NCBI RefSeq assembly: GCF_000002075.1
Contig: NW_004797325.1
Span: 417,414-481,413 of the forward strand
Length of the DNA stretch: 64,000 nt
DNA from: Aplysia californica
Lineage: Eukaryota; Mollusca; Gastropoda; Aplysiida; Aplysiidae
Direction of reading: 5' to 3'
Shown here: piece by piece, positions 11,026 through 23,200 of the stretch
Layout of the letters: every line of letters begins with the position of its first letter
How positions within the stretch are numbered: position 1 is the first letter of the stretch
Program-made: the position numbers and the translations under genes
The notes under the pieces: model-generated
Databases searched by the model: none
Told to the model about the DNA's origin: nothing
The model's input: only the letters and a program-made list of their open reading frames with translations

Positions 11026-11607
11026 TTTATTACCGGCAATGATAGTAAATAATAAGATGGGCCACTTCTCTCTTTGAGCCAATTAAAAAAGTGTCCTTAA
11101 AATTTGGTGGCGCCCTCTTCACAAAAGCGCACTCTTTGCGAACAGAGTTACCCTACTTGAGTTTTAAAAAATCAAAGTGAAACTAGCAAGTTTTGGGATA
11201 AATTTCGGAAGAAGGCTTTTGTAAAATGGTTACGCTGACAAAAAAACTCTTCCGGAGGAAAGGGTGATGGTTTTCTTTGTTTAATTTGACTTTACAATGA
11301 AAGGCGAGAGGTCAATAAAATAAAAAAAACCCTAAAACTCCGCACTGAACGTACTCGAACTGCTGATGAACAGCAGTCGATCTGCGCACGCAAGGAGGTG
11401 CTATTCCTATTCTTCTTCTGGAAAAACGAAAGAGAGCTTCAAAACAGACTGCAGCGCCATCTGAAGCAAAGAGCATACTTCCTGCGGACACTTTTTAGGC
11501 TGAGTGGCCCATCTTGTCTTGTACTATCTTTGTTACCGGTATATCAGATGCAACTCACTATATGTCAAAAAGTATGTTTTTTTTACTTGAGCCACACAGA
11601 AATCCAG

Positions 11608-11838
11608 GTGGAGAAAGTGTTCTTTGGTGCCCGCCATGGGAAGAGCGAGTGTGATTCTCTTGGCGGCGCTGTAAACAGTGTTGCCACAAATTTGATTGCT
11701 AGCAATCCAAATATGATAATTTTTAATGCAAAATTGATGTTTGAGGAACGCTCTTCACAATACACTGTTAAAGATCTCGGGAGCTGTGGCAATGTTCACA
11801 AGTCCCAAACCTTTTTTCTTATGGATTCATCAGTCTGA
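11608..11838 (+). CDS. HGKxxCDxLGG-block exon
   Basis: After the acceptor AATCCAG the frame reads VEKVFFGARHGKSECDSLGG, then AVNSVATNLIASN and a tail to a stop at 11838. The pattern F(F/A)xxxHGKxxCDxxGG is the best-conserved part of the unnamed family and is unlikely to arise by chance. The family's usual FTDGxxxQYK block, expected just upstream, was not found. Conserved His, Lys, Asp and Gly suggest an active site, but no member has a known activity that I can name. Confidence 0.5.
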   Translation: MEKVFFGARHGKSECDSLGGAVNSVATNLIASNPNMIIFNAKLMFEERSSQYTVKDLGSCGNVHKSQTFFLMDSSV

Positions 11839-12678
11839 AGAGCATTCCTCAAACAAGATTGATACATCGAGTTAGAAATGTTGTCAGGGGTTGCGATGTT
11901 CTTGCAACCCGGAAGTTCGCATATTTTTGTACAAACTGTATTCATGATTGTGGGGATTGTGTAAATGGGGCATGGGTTGGAGAATGCTGACCCCGCGGAA
12001 AATTGCATTTTTGAAATAGAAAAATTGCAAAAAATTGCAAGGTAAACTGCCTAAAAATTGCAAAAAATGGTTTAATATTTTTAGTTTAAAAAACATGACA
12101 ATTTGAGTACCGGTAGCATAAAAGCAGAACGGCCTTTTAAAAAATCATGACCCATAATTCAAATTTTATTACAAGATTTACTAGTAACAGCACTCGAGTA
12201 CGTTAACAATAAAGTTATCGACCAAATATAATATAATACTGCGTGACACAAAATAACGGAACCCTCGGTTTTCGTAATAACTTTTGAATGAAGGCATAAA
12301 ATTTGACCAAATTTAGCACATACCGGGTACTTGGTTCTTGCAAAGATCTAAAAGTGTAGTATGAGGTTTAGTCTATAAAAACAAAAAATTTGATGGGAGA
12401 TTTTCAAAACAACCTCGAAATGCAAAATTAGCTTATGCTCAAATCAATTCAGATCCTGTTCTATTTTTCTCTTGAAACCTTCGATACACCAGTAATCTGT
12501 GTTTGGATCTACTTCAGATATTTTCTTTTTTAAAACCAGTATGGTATTGTTTTACCATTAAGTCAAATCGTAAAATACAGAACATTTTTTTTCAATTTGT
12601 GAACAATAGTAATAATAATACAGATCATTTCTATAGCGCCCACTCACGTGTGAACGCAGCCTAAGGCATTTTACATAA

Positions 12679-13140
12679 CGGAGTGTCTACGTACACAGTA
12701 ACCGGGCACCTAACCTCAGTGTCTACGTACACAGTAACCGGCAACCGGTGGCACGTACACGGTAACCGGGCAGTTCAGAACTCCAAGTTCAGTTTTTGTC
12801 ATCCGGTGTTGCCTTCAACCCTAGCCCTCTCCCGACTGGTACTTAAAAAAAATAAATCAATAATCCCCCAATTCCGGAGCCCTATACTTCGCAGCGCACA
12901 AACTTTGAATGACCTTTGGTGGCCCCAACCGGTACTCATAATGTGATGCGAAAGCACAGGTTCACTGACCGGTCACGATGGCGAGCCCGACAAGACGCTT
13001 GTACTTGTACATGTATGACTTTCTTTTTTTTTTACAACAAGTGACAGCACAGGACAAATTATTGATTTATTTTCAATCCGGTTACTGTGTACGTAGATAT
13101 TGAGACTAGGTGCCCGATTACCGCTGTGTGTGTAGACACA
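12679..13140 (-). mobile_element. Minisatellite-ended element, copy 3 (one end intact)
   Basis: It starts with CGGAGTGTCTACGTACAC and about three units of the GGTAACCGGGCAC minisatellite. The reverse complement of the shared core (GATGACAAAAACTGAACT to CAAATTATTGATTTATTTTC) follows, and then two units in the opposite orientation to about 13140. The far end has no CTCCG terminus and runs into a CA microsatellite. The left flank TTACATAA contains the dispersed word TTTTACATAA, which is seen again next to an internal terminus at 57446. Confidence 0.7.
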
Positions 13141-13176
13141 TGCACCATGTACGATTACGAACAATATTCACATGCG

Positions 13177-13199
13177 CGCGCACACACACACACACGCGT

Positions 13200-13245
<46 letters not shown>

Positions 13246-13320
13246 GTACACCTTACACGCGCACACACATGCACATTACACACACGCACACACCTACTTT
13301 CTAGCACACGCGCACGCTTA
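13177..13320 (+). repeat. CA microsatellite
   Basis: Long CA runs with scattered CG and CT interruptions, able to form Z-DNA. The open frames here are only His-Thr repeats. Confidence 0.95.
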
Positions 13321-13689
13321 CACACATTAGATCTATAGATAGTATCTTTGGTCTCAGTTTGTGTTGTATAATGTATTCCGGCCTGAAGTTCCGGTTATAG
13401 CTTTTAGAGTACGCCCAGTAGGTTAGAGCTGGGCCGAAACCATACGTAGACCTATCGGTTCTTTACTCGCACCATTTCGTATTAAAAATTCTGTTAAAAT
13501 TAAAATGTTGATGTATTTTTTGCCTAAAATTGCAAGAAATTGCGAAAATTGCAAAAAATTGCCGGTTTATTGCAGAACTCGACGAAAAATGCGGCCGCAA
13601 GACCACGATTTCCTGGCGGGGGCCAGGGAATGGGAGTATGTAAAAACTGGAGCAGATGTTGAAACTTATCAAGGCAACACTGACTCCCG

Positions 13690-13960
13690 TGACAAGTTGA
13701 GGGGGAGGCTGAGACTGAGAAGCTGAAAGTTGGTGCTTTCCACCTTGTCATGTGGAATGGGAAAAATTATGTAGCCCAGATTGTTGCCCTTGATGGAGAC
13801 TGGGTTCAACTCAGCTTCATGAAGTGGCATGTTGGGAAACTTCGCTGGGGTCAAGAACACTTGTCATGGGAGGACAGACTTGCTATGTTGGGGAAACTGA
13901 GCTTAAAATGGATGGGGGCAGTAGGACTCAAAGGAATCAGTTGTACACATACACGGTCAA
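13690..13960 (+). CDS. C-terminal beta-rich exon of the unnamed family
   Basis: The frame runs VEGEAETEKLKVGAFHLVMW, then NGKNYVAQIVALDGDWVQLS, then FMKWHVGKLRWGQEHLSWED and RLAMLGKL. Alternating hydrophobic strands around Gly-Lys-x-Tyr-Val resemble the small Tudor- or SH3-like barrel that ends many members of the unnamed family. The true stop is uncertain because the frame stays open into AT-rich sequence to 14079. A mildly open frame just upstream (13570-13690) is in a different register. Confidence 0.4.
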
Positions 13961-14218
13961 AATGTCATTTTAAATGTTGTCATATATTTTTGTTTAAATG
14001 TATTCTTTTTTTCCATATCATGTGTATATGTGTGCCTTTAGTCTTATTTCTGTCTCGACTGATGTTAACATTACTTTAGTCGGTTTTGTATAGCCAAAAA
14101 TAGCATGTACATCTATGTACTATGTAGATGCCATTATTAAAAATATATATTAAGGGCTTGTGAATGTGAATTAGCTAGGAAATATACATGCTTATATATT
14201 ATGAGGAAAGTCTCTTAA

Positions 14219-14463
14219 CCCTATCCGTACGCCCTGGGGTCATTTTGTACCCCCGAGGTTGTATTCTTCACATTTTAAAATACTTCTAGCACGAAGATCT
14301 CTTTGAAACTTTCAGTATTTCTCAAAAAATCATTTTGATTTTGACAGACTGCTATGCAAAAGGTACGGATCGGATAAACAAGTAAATTTCCTCTCTGAAA
14401 GTGGTAACACAGAGTTCCCCACGTCGTATGGATACGATAGTAAAACACGACGTACGGATAGGG
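14219..14463. mobile_element. TTAA-type MITE (245 bp)
   Basis: Perfect 13-bp inverted ends (CCCTATCCGTACG / CGTACGGATAGGG) lie next to TTAA on the left and TTAT on the right. CCC..GGG ends with a TTAA target fit piggyBac-like elements. No coding content. Confidence 0.8.
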
Positions 14464-15474
14464 TTATTGACAATCATTTTATATAAAAGACAGATGAGTG
14501 TTAATTGTTTTGGTTCAGTTTGTTTTCATCCGTTATGAATGGACCATCAATTATTTTTTCAGAGATTTTCAAAGGTAAATAAGCTTTCAATTTATGTACA
14601 TATTCATATTTATGAGGAATCTTTCATTTATGAAAAGCAATTATGTAAATAACAGACTAGTTATGCCAAATTTAGGGTCCAAACTGGAGTTTGTCATATA
14701 TAATGGTTATGAACAAACCTGTTATGTATCACAACATACTCTATGACTAGTTTTTTTTAAAAAAATAGTTGTTTAATGGCCTTCATATAATCATTTGCTC
14801 ACGTTCAGACCATATTATTTTTTTGTTATTTTTATTCTTAAACACATTCCTTGTCTAAGAAACATAACTTATTGGATGACTTATTGTAGCATGTTGTTCG
14901 TTCATAACCATTATGACATTAAAATGTCATTTGATCTATATTAAGTATGGCTTTTTATGTTTTGTTATTCCTATATGTGTTTTTAAACGTTGTTTGCTAT
15001 ATTTCAAAATAAAACTGCAACCTGGTTGAGAAAAGTGCATTTTTTATTCATGTATTTATGTCATCGTTGTTATGAACATACTTTTCACTATTAGTATTAT
15101 CATCACTTACGCCAGCAAAACTAGAAAAGCGTTGTATATGCAGCTTTGATAGTTACTGAACCTGTAAGAGCAATCATTAGGCTATATAAAATAGATATTT
15201 AAAGAGTTGTTTCATAAAGTTGATATTGAACCTCATTCGTCACACCTGGGTCTCCCACCTTTTGGCAAAGGCTCAGTAATAATTTATAGTAGTTTAGTAG
15301 TAGCCTAGGCCTAGTCTTGTCTAGTCTTTGCTCTTAATCAGCGCCCTTCCCAGAGGTGCGACCTTTGTCTACTGATAAGACCAATTTCTTACAGCTAGCG
15401 TTCCCCACGCAGCGTCAGGAGGGCTTCTAGGGTAGGGCTACTCAGCTGTCAGAATGTGTGACATGTGTGTTTTT
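14464..15474. other. AT-rich region with GTTATGAAC motifs
   Basis: No gene seen. GTTATGAA(c/t) or its inverse occurs at about 14533, 14707, 14900 and 15070. This is the motif that marks the tandem repeat at 5620-6790. At 15230-15275 a CCTCATTCGTCACACC / CCCACCTTTTGGCAA segment recurs at 58170-58220. Confidence 0.45.
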
Positions 15475-15790
15475 GCTATGAATTGATGAATACCGTGGGG
15501 GTGTGTTAATCAGTAATGGAAATGATGCCCTATCTTTTATAGCATACTCAAGCTTTCTATAAATAAATGTTATGAATGCTTAGATAAATAACCCCCTCTC
15601 ATAAGTTGACAAGTCAGTACGAGTGAGTGGTTATGCCCAACATTGTAGATGCTATACAGTACAGTATTAGTATTATTGTTGTTAATGTTACAAACAATCT
15701 GGTGTTCTAAAGGAAAAAATATAGGTCAATTAAATATGTTTTGCTCTCAAATTTTTTCTTACTTGCTGCACAATGGTTTTCAAAACCATC
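15475..15790 (+). repeat. Dispersed repeat E, copy 2
   Basis: Inverted partner of 1490-1775; see that entry for the shared words. The SINE at 15793 begins immediately after its right end (CAATGGTTTTCAAAACCATC). Confidence 0.6.
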
Positions 15791-15792
15791 AA

Positions 15793-16290
15793 AGGGGGCT
15801 CTTGCGGTATAGGGGTTCTGGTGTTCGCCTCTCTTTCAATAGGTCCTGGGTTTGAAAGCTGACAGCAGCGGAAAATTTTCTTCTCTAAATTTGTCTCCTT
15901 TGACCTCTTTTCCTGCTCTCTAACCATGTACTGTTGTCTGCTTTTGTCTCCACTTTCTTCTCCACCCCCCTCACCCTTTGCCCCTGCCTCTGGGCTTCTG
16001 GTTCTTTCTGCAGCCTGTCTACTGTTACTCCTTGGCACCTTCTTACTGCTGTCTTTTAGCCACACCCCTGATCTTAAGGAAGGTCAAACACATAGCCTTC
16101 TCAGATAAGGATGAAAATTCTCGGAGTGCAAGTTGCGCACATTAAAGATCCCTTGGTGGTCCAAAATCAATCGGACGCCACCTGGGCAAAATTCAAAATT
16201 AATTCCTCCTGCCAAACTGAAAATGTTTAATGTGTATTGCGCACTGATCTGACCGTATCAGTTTTGAGCACCGTGAAACACTTAACAAAA
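15793..16290 (+). mobile_element. SINE family 2, near full-length copy
   Basis: The first 70 bp resemble a tRNA. GCTCTTGCGGTATAGGGG gives an A-box-like start and GGTCCTGGGTTTGAAAGCT a B-box-like part. A pyrimidine-rich body follows, then a tail with AGTGCAAGTTGCGCACATTA, AAGATCCCTTGGTGGTC and GACGCCACCTGGGCAAAATT. The tail matches the minus-strand copy at 52513-52790. It carries RNA polymerase III promoter boxes and no protein. Confidence 0.75.
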
Positions 16291-17254
16291 ACAAAAAAAT
16301 CATCGAATAGAATTATTTTGATCAGGTAATGTCATTTTATGAAAATCAAGTGCCTTTGAAAGATGTATTTAAAACTGAAAAGTGGAAGTCTTGTTTCCTG
16401 GTTATCCTTTCGAGCTAAGTGGGTCAGATTGTTCAAATTTCATTGAAGGAACATCTAGAGCTACCAACTTTATGTGTTTCGAACAAGATGTACGCCTTAG
16501 TATAGAACCAACACAGGTGGTTCTAGAAGTAGGTCACAAACATAAGCAGACTGACGAACATTCACTTCGGCTGCAGAAATATTAGTCCTGAGTGTGCTCT
16601 TTCAGAAAATCATAGTGAGCAAAAATCCCCAGGGGGGGGGGGGGGGGGGGGTTCCAGTAGCCCATAGTCTATATGGGACCCATGAGAAAGCGAGTGCTGA
16701 AATAAGGCTATCTGTGTGCATAAATATGGCCCAGAATTAATTCCAGTGCAAATTTACGTATTAGTTTTTAGATTAGATTTGCTGTTTTCATGTGAATCAA
16801 TTTTGAACTATATTACTTGTAAAATATTGCAATAGACCTTTGTTGTACGTAGGTGGTAGCCTAATATTTCACAAAACTCTGTGGGGTTTTAGGGGAGCAG
16901 TCCCTCCTCTTCTAAATTCAGTCTGTGATTGACCAAGTTTTGATTCAATATGAATGAGACCAATGACCATAACTCCTGCCCAGAACAGAGCTAAATTATA
17001 TCATAATCAGGGATGCTGTCAGTAACTTTTTATTTGGCTGACATCATTGACTGATGCCTCAATCTTTTCTATTGTTTTCTTAATTTTACAACAATTCCTT
17101 TCACTGAACTACAAAAAGTGATTTCAGGACATCTTCGGCCAGGTGTAAATATAAGAATGTAATATGTTGGCTGTTGTGTGTTTACAGAGAGCAAATTTAT
17201 CTTGACAACAATTAGTTACGATAATTGCATACTACTTTTTACCTTTCATTTCAG
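16291..17254. other. Upstream region of MAD1L1, no exon recognised
   Basis: A run of 17 or so G lies at 16632-16650. The AG at 17253-17254 (CATTTCAG) is an acceptor, so at least one untranslated 5' exon of MAD1L1 must lie upstream. I could not identify it or its promoter. Confidence 0.5.
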
Positions 17255-17277
17255 GATTGGCACATTGTGAATTGAAA

Positions 17278-20200
17278 ATGGATTCTTTTGAGGATAACAC
17301 AGAATTGGTGAAGATGAAGAGGAAATTTGCTGCCTCACACGACGAAGACGACACATTTAATTTCAGCAAAACGCGCCATAATCTTCTCCGTGATTTTGAT
17401 GAAACCCCTGCCAAAGTGAGAAAAGCTTCTGAAATGACAACTAAAGGTCCACTCTTCGGCAGTAAACCGAAAGGTAATTTTTATCTCATAATGTTACTGT
17501 GTTGGTTAATATTATTATATTATAAGTGGCTTTGTATTCCTAGAAGTAATATTATTACTATTAACTGTGAAAGTTTATTACTGAAGATGCCGATTAATGT
17601 CAAGTTCATTTCAAACTTATGTGGATACCATTTCCCTTGCTCCACAGGACTATTTTCCTGTTGCTAGATGTTGCCTTCTGTCAATTTTGTTCTTTATGTG
17701 TATATAATCATTTGCTGTTTTTCTATACTCTTGACATTCTTATTCTGTCTTTTATCTGTTTGATATTACTCTGCTATCTTTCAGATAGTTTTCTTAGTGA
17801 TTTTCCTGTTCTAGCTATTGATCAATATGCTTTGTCCATTCATTTTTTTGTAATAAAGTGAAAGTTCTGTTTAAGAAGAAAAGGGGACTTTAAAGCAAAC
17901 AAGGATCTTAGCTGCAACTACTGTATTATTTTGATCTGTTCCTGGTGAAATGTGTTATCCTGTTTACATGGACTCAAGAACATGTGGACCCAAGAACATG
18001 TACCGGTTTCTTTTATTTCATTATTTTGATGAGCCCCTGATTTCTCCATGACTTTACATTTGTCTTTTTTTTTTCAAAAAGCTACTCCATATATATGTCT
18101 GGACTGGAAGTCATTTTACTATCTGTTGTCATTTCAGTTCAGTGTATTATTTGGCCAGGTACTTAATATCTGTGGTCCTCCTTCTTTTCTTTTTATGTGG
18201 TGTCGGTGGCCTAGTGGTTAGGCCACCGGACTTGTAATCGTGAGGTTGCGGGTTCGGGGGTTTGAGCCGCGGGCCTGACGTTATGTCCTTGGGAAAGGCA
18301 CTTTACACGAATTTTCCTCCCTTCACCCAGGTGGGAATAGGTACCCAGCTATAGACAGTGAAAGATCTTGTTAGTATGTTAGTGTTTTAGCCCCTGTATG
18401 GCAACTTGCACTTTATACTTCCCAGGAAGTTGAGGTTGTTTCAGAATGCTCTCAGATCTGGTGGGGTAATTGTATAGATTGGGAAGAGCATAGAGCTTGC
18501 TGTTGAGAGGGGATTTACACAATACGAATGCTATCTATTTTTATTATTTTATGTTACTCTCTGGCAACTGCTCTATTTTCGGCACTTATATGACATATTT
18601 TTGTATTGCTAGCGCTGTACATTTTTTACTAAAACTGAAGAAAAACAACAACTTTGGGCTTGCTACATTATCAATGTAAGTGTATATTTTTGTATTTATT
18701 TTGTTTGATTCAGCATGGTAAAATTGATTTTTAAATTGGGTTGTTTGCCCTTTTCCATAGATTTTGCTGTAGCAAGAAAAGAAGCGAGTTTGATGGAAGC
18801 AGAGATCATTACCTTGAAAACCTCAATCACTCAGCTGCAAGATCGTCTCTCTTCCTCTGAAACTGTTTCACGTCAATCTCAGATTGATCACGAAAAGGAA
18901 ATTGCGAAGTTCAGAGCTGAAAAAGAGGTTAGTTGCAATGTTCATAGATAAAAATTCAGGATTTACATGTGAAAAAAAAAGTATTCTCCTTAAACAAGAT
19001 TTCAACCAGGAAACAAAATCAACTTGATCCAAAAAGAGAAGGAGTAAAGCAGAAAAGGAATAAAGAGGATTTGAGTGAGATGTATTGTTGGCTATACACA
19101 ATCATTAATTAAATAGAAAACTCTTATTATTTTTCTACTCGTTCTTTTAAAAAAATGCTTTTGGTTTCTGTATTGTACAACTGAGTCATTAGAGGCATTG
19201 GAAAATACATATGAACAGCGGTGTTTGGTTGTGGTATTGTGTGGCGTGATGTAGCATTGTACTAACTGTACACTATATGATTTTTGTTAGGCTTGAAAGC
19301 TTTGCTTGCAGATTGAATTGAAGTGTAATAACTGGATCACTTTCATTTGTCATCTGTAACAATCAGAGAGATGCTAATAAAGTGAGTGAGCTTCACTCGA
19401 AACTGCAGTATGTCATGGAAAAAGAGAGAAACGCCAGAGAGACGCTTAACAGCCTGGAGAAAGACCTGTCAAGTCAGAAATGGGAAATGGATAAGAAGAT
19501 TTCTGCTGCTCAGAAAGAGAAAAGAAGTGCAGAGGATAAAGCTCAGGCGGTAAGAGAAAGCCTTTCGTGTAGAGGATTTTTTCAGTCCAACATGCATGTA
19601 GCGAAATCGATGTGATGTGGAAATCTTTTCTGTATGTACGAATTTTGCAATGAAGTTTTAAATACAAAGAATATACATGTGTAATAAAAAATTCGGCATC
19701 TGAAAATCTGTTTGCTGTGTGCCTGTTAGACTATATTTTTAGTTTCTAGCACTATCAAAATGAGATTGTACAAACTGGTGCATCAACTCTACGCAATGAT
19801 TAAAAAAAAATTTTTTTTAAATGTCAGTACAAGGAGCCGATAAAATGAAAGCCCTTCTAGCTACATTACTATTATGTTTAATTTGATTTTAAGTCGTGGC
19901 TACATAATAATTCGTTTTGTGTTTTGAGGCTGCCTCACTGTCATTGCATTTTGATAGGAGGAATGGAGTGAAAAAGATTTGGAAAAAGAGATCTCAAATT
20001 TCTTTGAAGACTTTAAGTTACTTTAACATATATAGACAATGGACAACAGCATTAGTAACATGAAATTTATGTGAGCTTCATATGTCACAGCAGATTGGTG
20101 GACCTTGATTGTAGATCTCAGAATCATACGAGTCACCAACATTAAAAGATCTTTGAATCATACTAATCACCAACATTAAAAGGAGGAGAGTAGGAAATAT

Positions 20201-23200
20201 GGGGATTTTTCTTTTGAGGGGTCACTCTACATTTTATCTCATGACAAATTAATTTTGTTTTAATCAGTTTTGCCTGCTTGTGAAAATTATATGAACTTGT
20301 TTTTTTTTCTTTGCCTGATTTTAGCAAAAACAAAAATGGCACGAGGCTGAGTCAAACCTCCATGACCAAATTATTCAGCAAAAGAAAGAAATCATCAAAC
20401 TTCAGAGTATGTATGGTGAGGCACAAGCTCAGCTTTCCTTAAGAGAAAGACGTGATACAAGCAACACTGTGCATCTCTCAGAGGTGGATGATTTGAAGAA
20501 ACAGCTGAAAGCTGCCCAGGAAAAAGTAAAGGTATGTCGCAATGTGACTTTTGTTCCACAATAGCAGTGAAAATTAATAGCTTGTTTCGTTTTTTGAAGT
20601 GCAATGTGCACTTTTAATGGCTATATCTACTGTAATTCTTCTGCTCTTGCTTATGTTTTAAAATTTAAAAGCTTGTACCCCTTATGAATTCGCTTGTTCT
20701 TGGAGGTGATTATGATTTTCTATTCATTTTTTAATGGTTAAATTGGAGAAACTTGAAATGGAACATGATTCAGTGGGTTCATTTTGCTCATTATAACTCT
20801 TGGAACAATCACTGATTGTAAAGAGATGAATATTAATGACATTTAATAATTTAATAGGGAAAGATCAGGATGGAAAAAAGAGTATTGTTCTTTTTTTACC
20901 TTTTGTTTATATTCATTTTAAGTGGTAACTGATATTTTCTTGTGTTGTTGAAGACCCGTCTTCTGGACTTTGTCATGTACTACTAGATAATGTAACTCAA
21001 TAAAATGCATGACACATTTTATTGTCAAGGTTATTTATTTCCCCCCTCAAGGCCCTAGAAAGCCAGTTGGCAGAGCATGCTGACAATCTTGTGGTTACAA
21101 AAGCTCTGAAGGAAGACCTAGATCTTGTACCCAAAATGAAAAGTGACTTAGAGAAGTTGCGATTGGACAACGAGCAGCTAAGGTACCTTTTCTTAGAAAT
21201 GTTTTTCTTCTATGATGCCTTTCTAGATTTCAAGGGTATTTGACCATACCACCGGTTTCTCTTTTTTGAAGCATCCACTCCAATTGGATTTGTTTTAGCT
21301 TTTCAGGCGACCTGATAATGCTGTCAAAGGTTCTTTTCTTAATAATTTATGTTGATAAAAGTTGCTGCAATTTTGGTTAAGAATTTATTTAGAAATATCT
21401 GGGCAAACCTGCTTTTCTTTAATGTGCACAATAAACATTCAGCTCTTCAGCATTTTATGTCATTGTTCAGAAAGACGATGTTGTAGATTCCACAGAGCCA
21501 GTTTAGAAAATAAAATAAAGTTCTGCTTATGTCATGATGTGGTTGATTTTGGGGCATGTAAAGTTTTTGGTATCATCTTAAAGCTTGCTCATTTGTCTTG
21601 CTTTTGATGAAAAAAATACCATTGATCTTGAACAAAAGTCAAGATATTTGCAATTGAAAGAGGTGGAGATCGTCCAGTTTCATAGGTAGGATTAGCAAAA
21701 AAATAGTCACCGAGGTATGGTGTCTTCCAAAGTTGAAGAGTGCTTGGAAACTGAAGATTAACTCTTTTTTTTTGGTGCCTTTACTCAATATTTTTTTTCA
21801 GCCAAATCTACATAGAAATGTGTTTGTAAATGGACATAAAATACAAAATGTGTTGAGCCAAAGAACAAAAATTCTATAAAAATTGCCGAACCGGTGGAAG
21901 AATGCAGATTTCTTCGATTTCATCATTTTGACGAGGGCCCGATTTTACCATGATGCTTTACATATATATAAAATTAACTTTCCAAAGTATTTTCCATTTG
22001 TATTTTATGAGTCTATAGCCAATTACTTTTACAAAATGTTCGAAAAGACCTAAGGCTTACCAAGAAATATATCGCTTTGAGAAGCTTACTGCGATATGTT
22101 TTTTTCAGTTGTTTGTTTTAGTTTGCCATGGTTGTTATTATTGAATACCTTTGGAAACCCATTCTGAAAATTGGTATTTCATCCAACAGGTATAATGAGC
22201 AAAACTGCTTGTTGCTTGAGGAAGAGGTACGGAGTTTGAAAAAAAAATTGGAACTTGCAGAAACAGAAAATAAGCGGATCGTTGAACTCGAGGTTACCAA
22301 TGAGGTATGTCATAAATGGTGTCTGTCATATATGAAACTATCTAGGAAAACTTCACTTGGGTGGCTGTTTGGAGATCTGGGCATGGTTTGCTCCTTTTTT
22401 ACCATCAAACTTATCTCTCCTCCTTTTCCTTGTATGGTACTTTCTGGCTAATCTTTGACACTATAAAATGACCTATTTGTATTGCAAGTGTTGTAAAGGC
22501 TACCTAAATTAAACTTTTAAAAAACCAACAACACTGTAGTTCATTTCATTGTGCTGGTTCTCTTGGTAAAACCTTCACTAGCTTTTAGTAAGCTCATTTA
22601 CTGACATACATCTATTTTCTCTTTTTATTGAAGATCCACCTCATCCCACATTCAGTTACTTGTTCTTCCTGATTAATCTTTATTTCAATGTGTATTTGGA
22701 AGAAAGTAAGTTTCATTGGAATCCATGCAAATGTTCGTTATTTTTTTAACCCTTTGAGTAGGTACCAGAAACTAAATTTTCAAAGTAGTTGTATGCCAAA
22801 TTTATCAGTTACATTTGAAAGGCCTATATCCACTGNNNNNNNNNNNNNNNNNNNNNNNNNNNNNNNNNNNNNNNNNNNNNNNNNNNNNNNNNNNNNNNNN
22901 NNNNNNNNNNNNNNNNNNNNNNNNNNNNNNNNNNNNNNNNNNNNNNNNNNNNNNNNNNNNNNNNNNNNNNNNNNNNNNNNNNNNNNNNNNNNNNNNNNNN
23001 NNNNNNNNNNNNNNNNNNNNNNNNNNNNNNNNNNNNNNNNNNNNNNNNNNNNNNNNNNNNNNNNNNNNNNNNNNNNNNNNNNNNNNNNNNNNNNNNNNNN
23101 NNNNNNNNNNNNNNNNNNNNNNNNNNNNNNNNNNNNNNNNNNNNNNNNNNNNNNNNNNNNNNNNNNNNNNNNNNNNNNNNNNNNNNNNNNNNNNNNNNNN

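Larger units (their letters stand above)
5389..13960 (+). pseudogene. Decaying copy of an unnamed metazoan gene family
   Basis: Six or seven exon-like blocks in the same strand and order resemble a large family of uncharacterised proteins that I recall from cnidarians, molluscs, echinoderms and lancelets. In order they are a basic coil (6938-7248), a Pro-rich linker plus basic helix (8446-8950), a Cys-rich block (9401-9673), a DFAESYYCKAQDEAQSAYW block (10767-11000), an FFGARHGKSECDSLGG block (11608-11838) and a small beta-rich C-terminal block (13690-13960). The conserved acidic residues in the fourth and fifth blocks could suggest a DDE or RNase H-like nuclease, but that is inference. Exon phases do not all join. 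There are in-frame stops in the linker and a frame slip in the DFAES block, and a 941-bp MITE (9687-10627) and a minisatellite element (12679-13140) interrupt it. A functional gene with misread exons is possible but less likely. Confidence 0.5.

Noticed and set aside
13087-13338. His-Thr-rich proteins
   Set aside because: Translation of a CA microsatellite.
18198-18275. tRNA gene
   Set aside because: A and B boxes are present but the cloverleaf is imperfect, and the same body and tail follow at 43329, which marks a SINE. The heads at 15793, 32495 and 49510 were rejected as tRNA genes for similar reasons.
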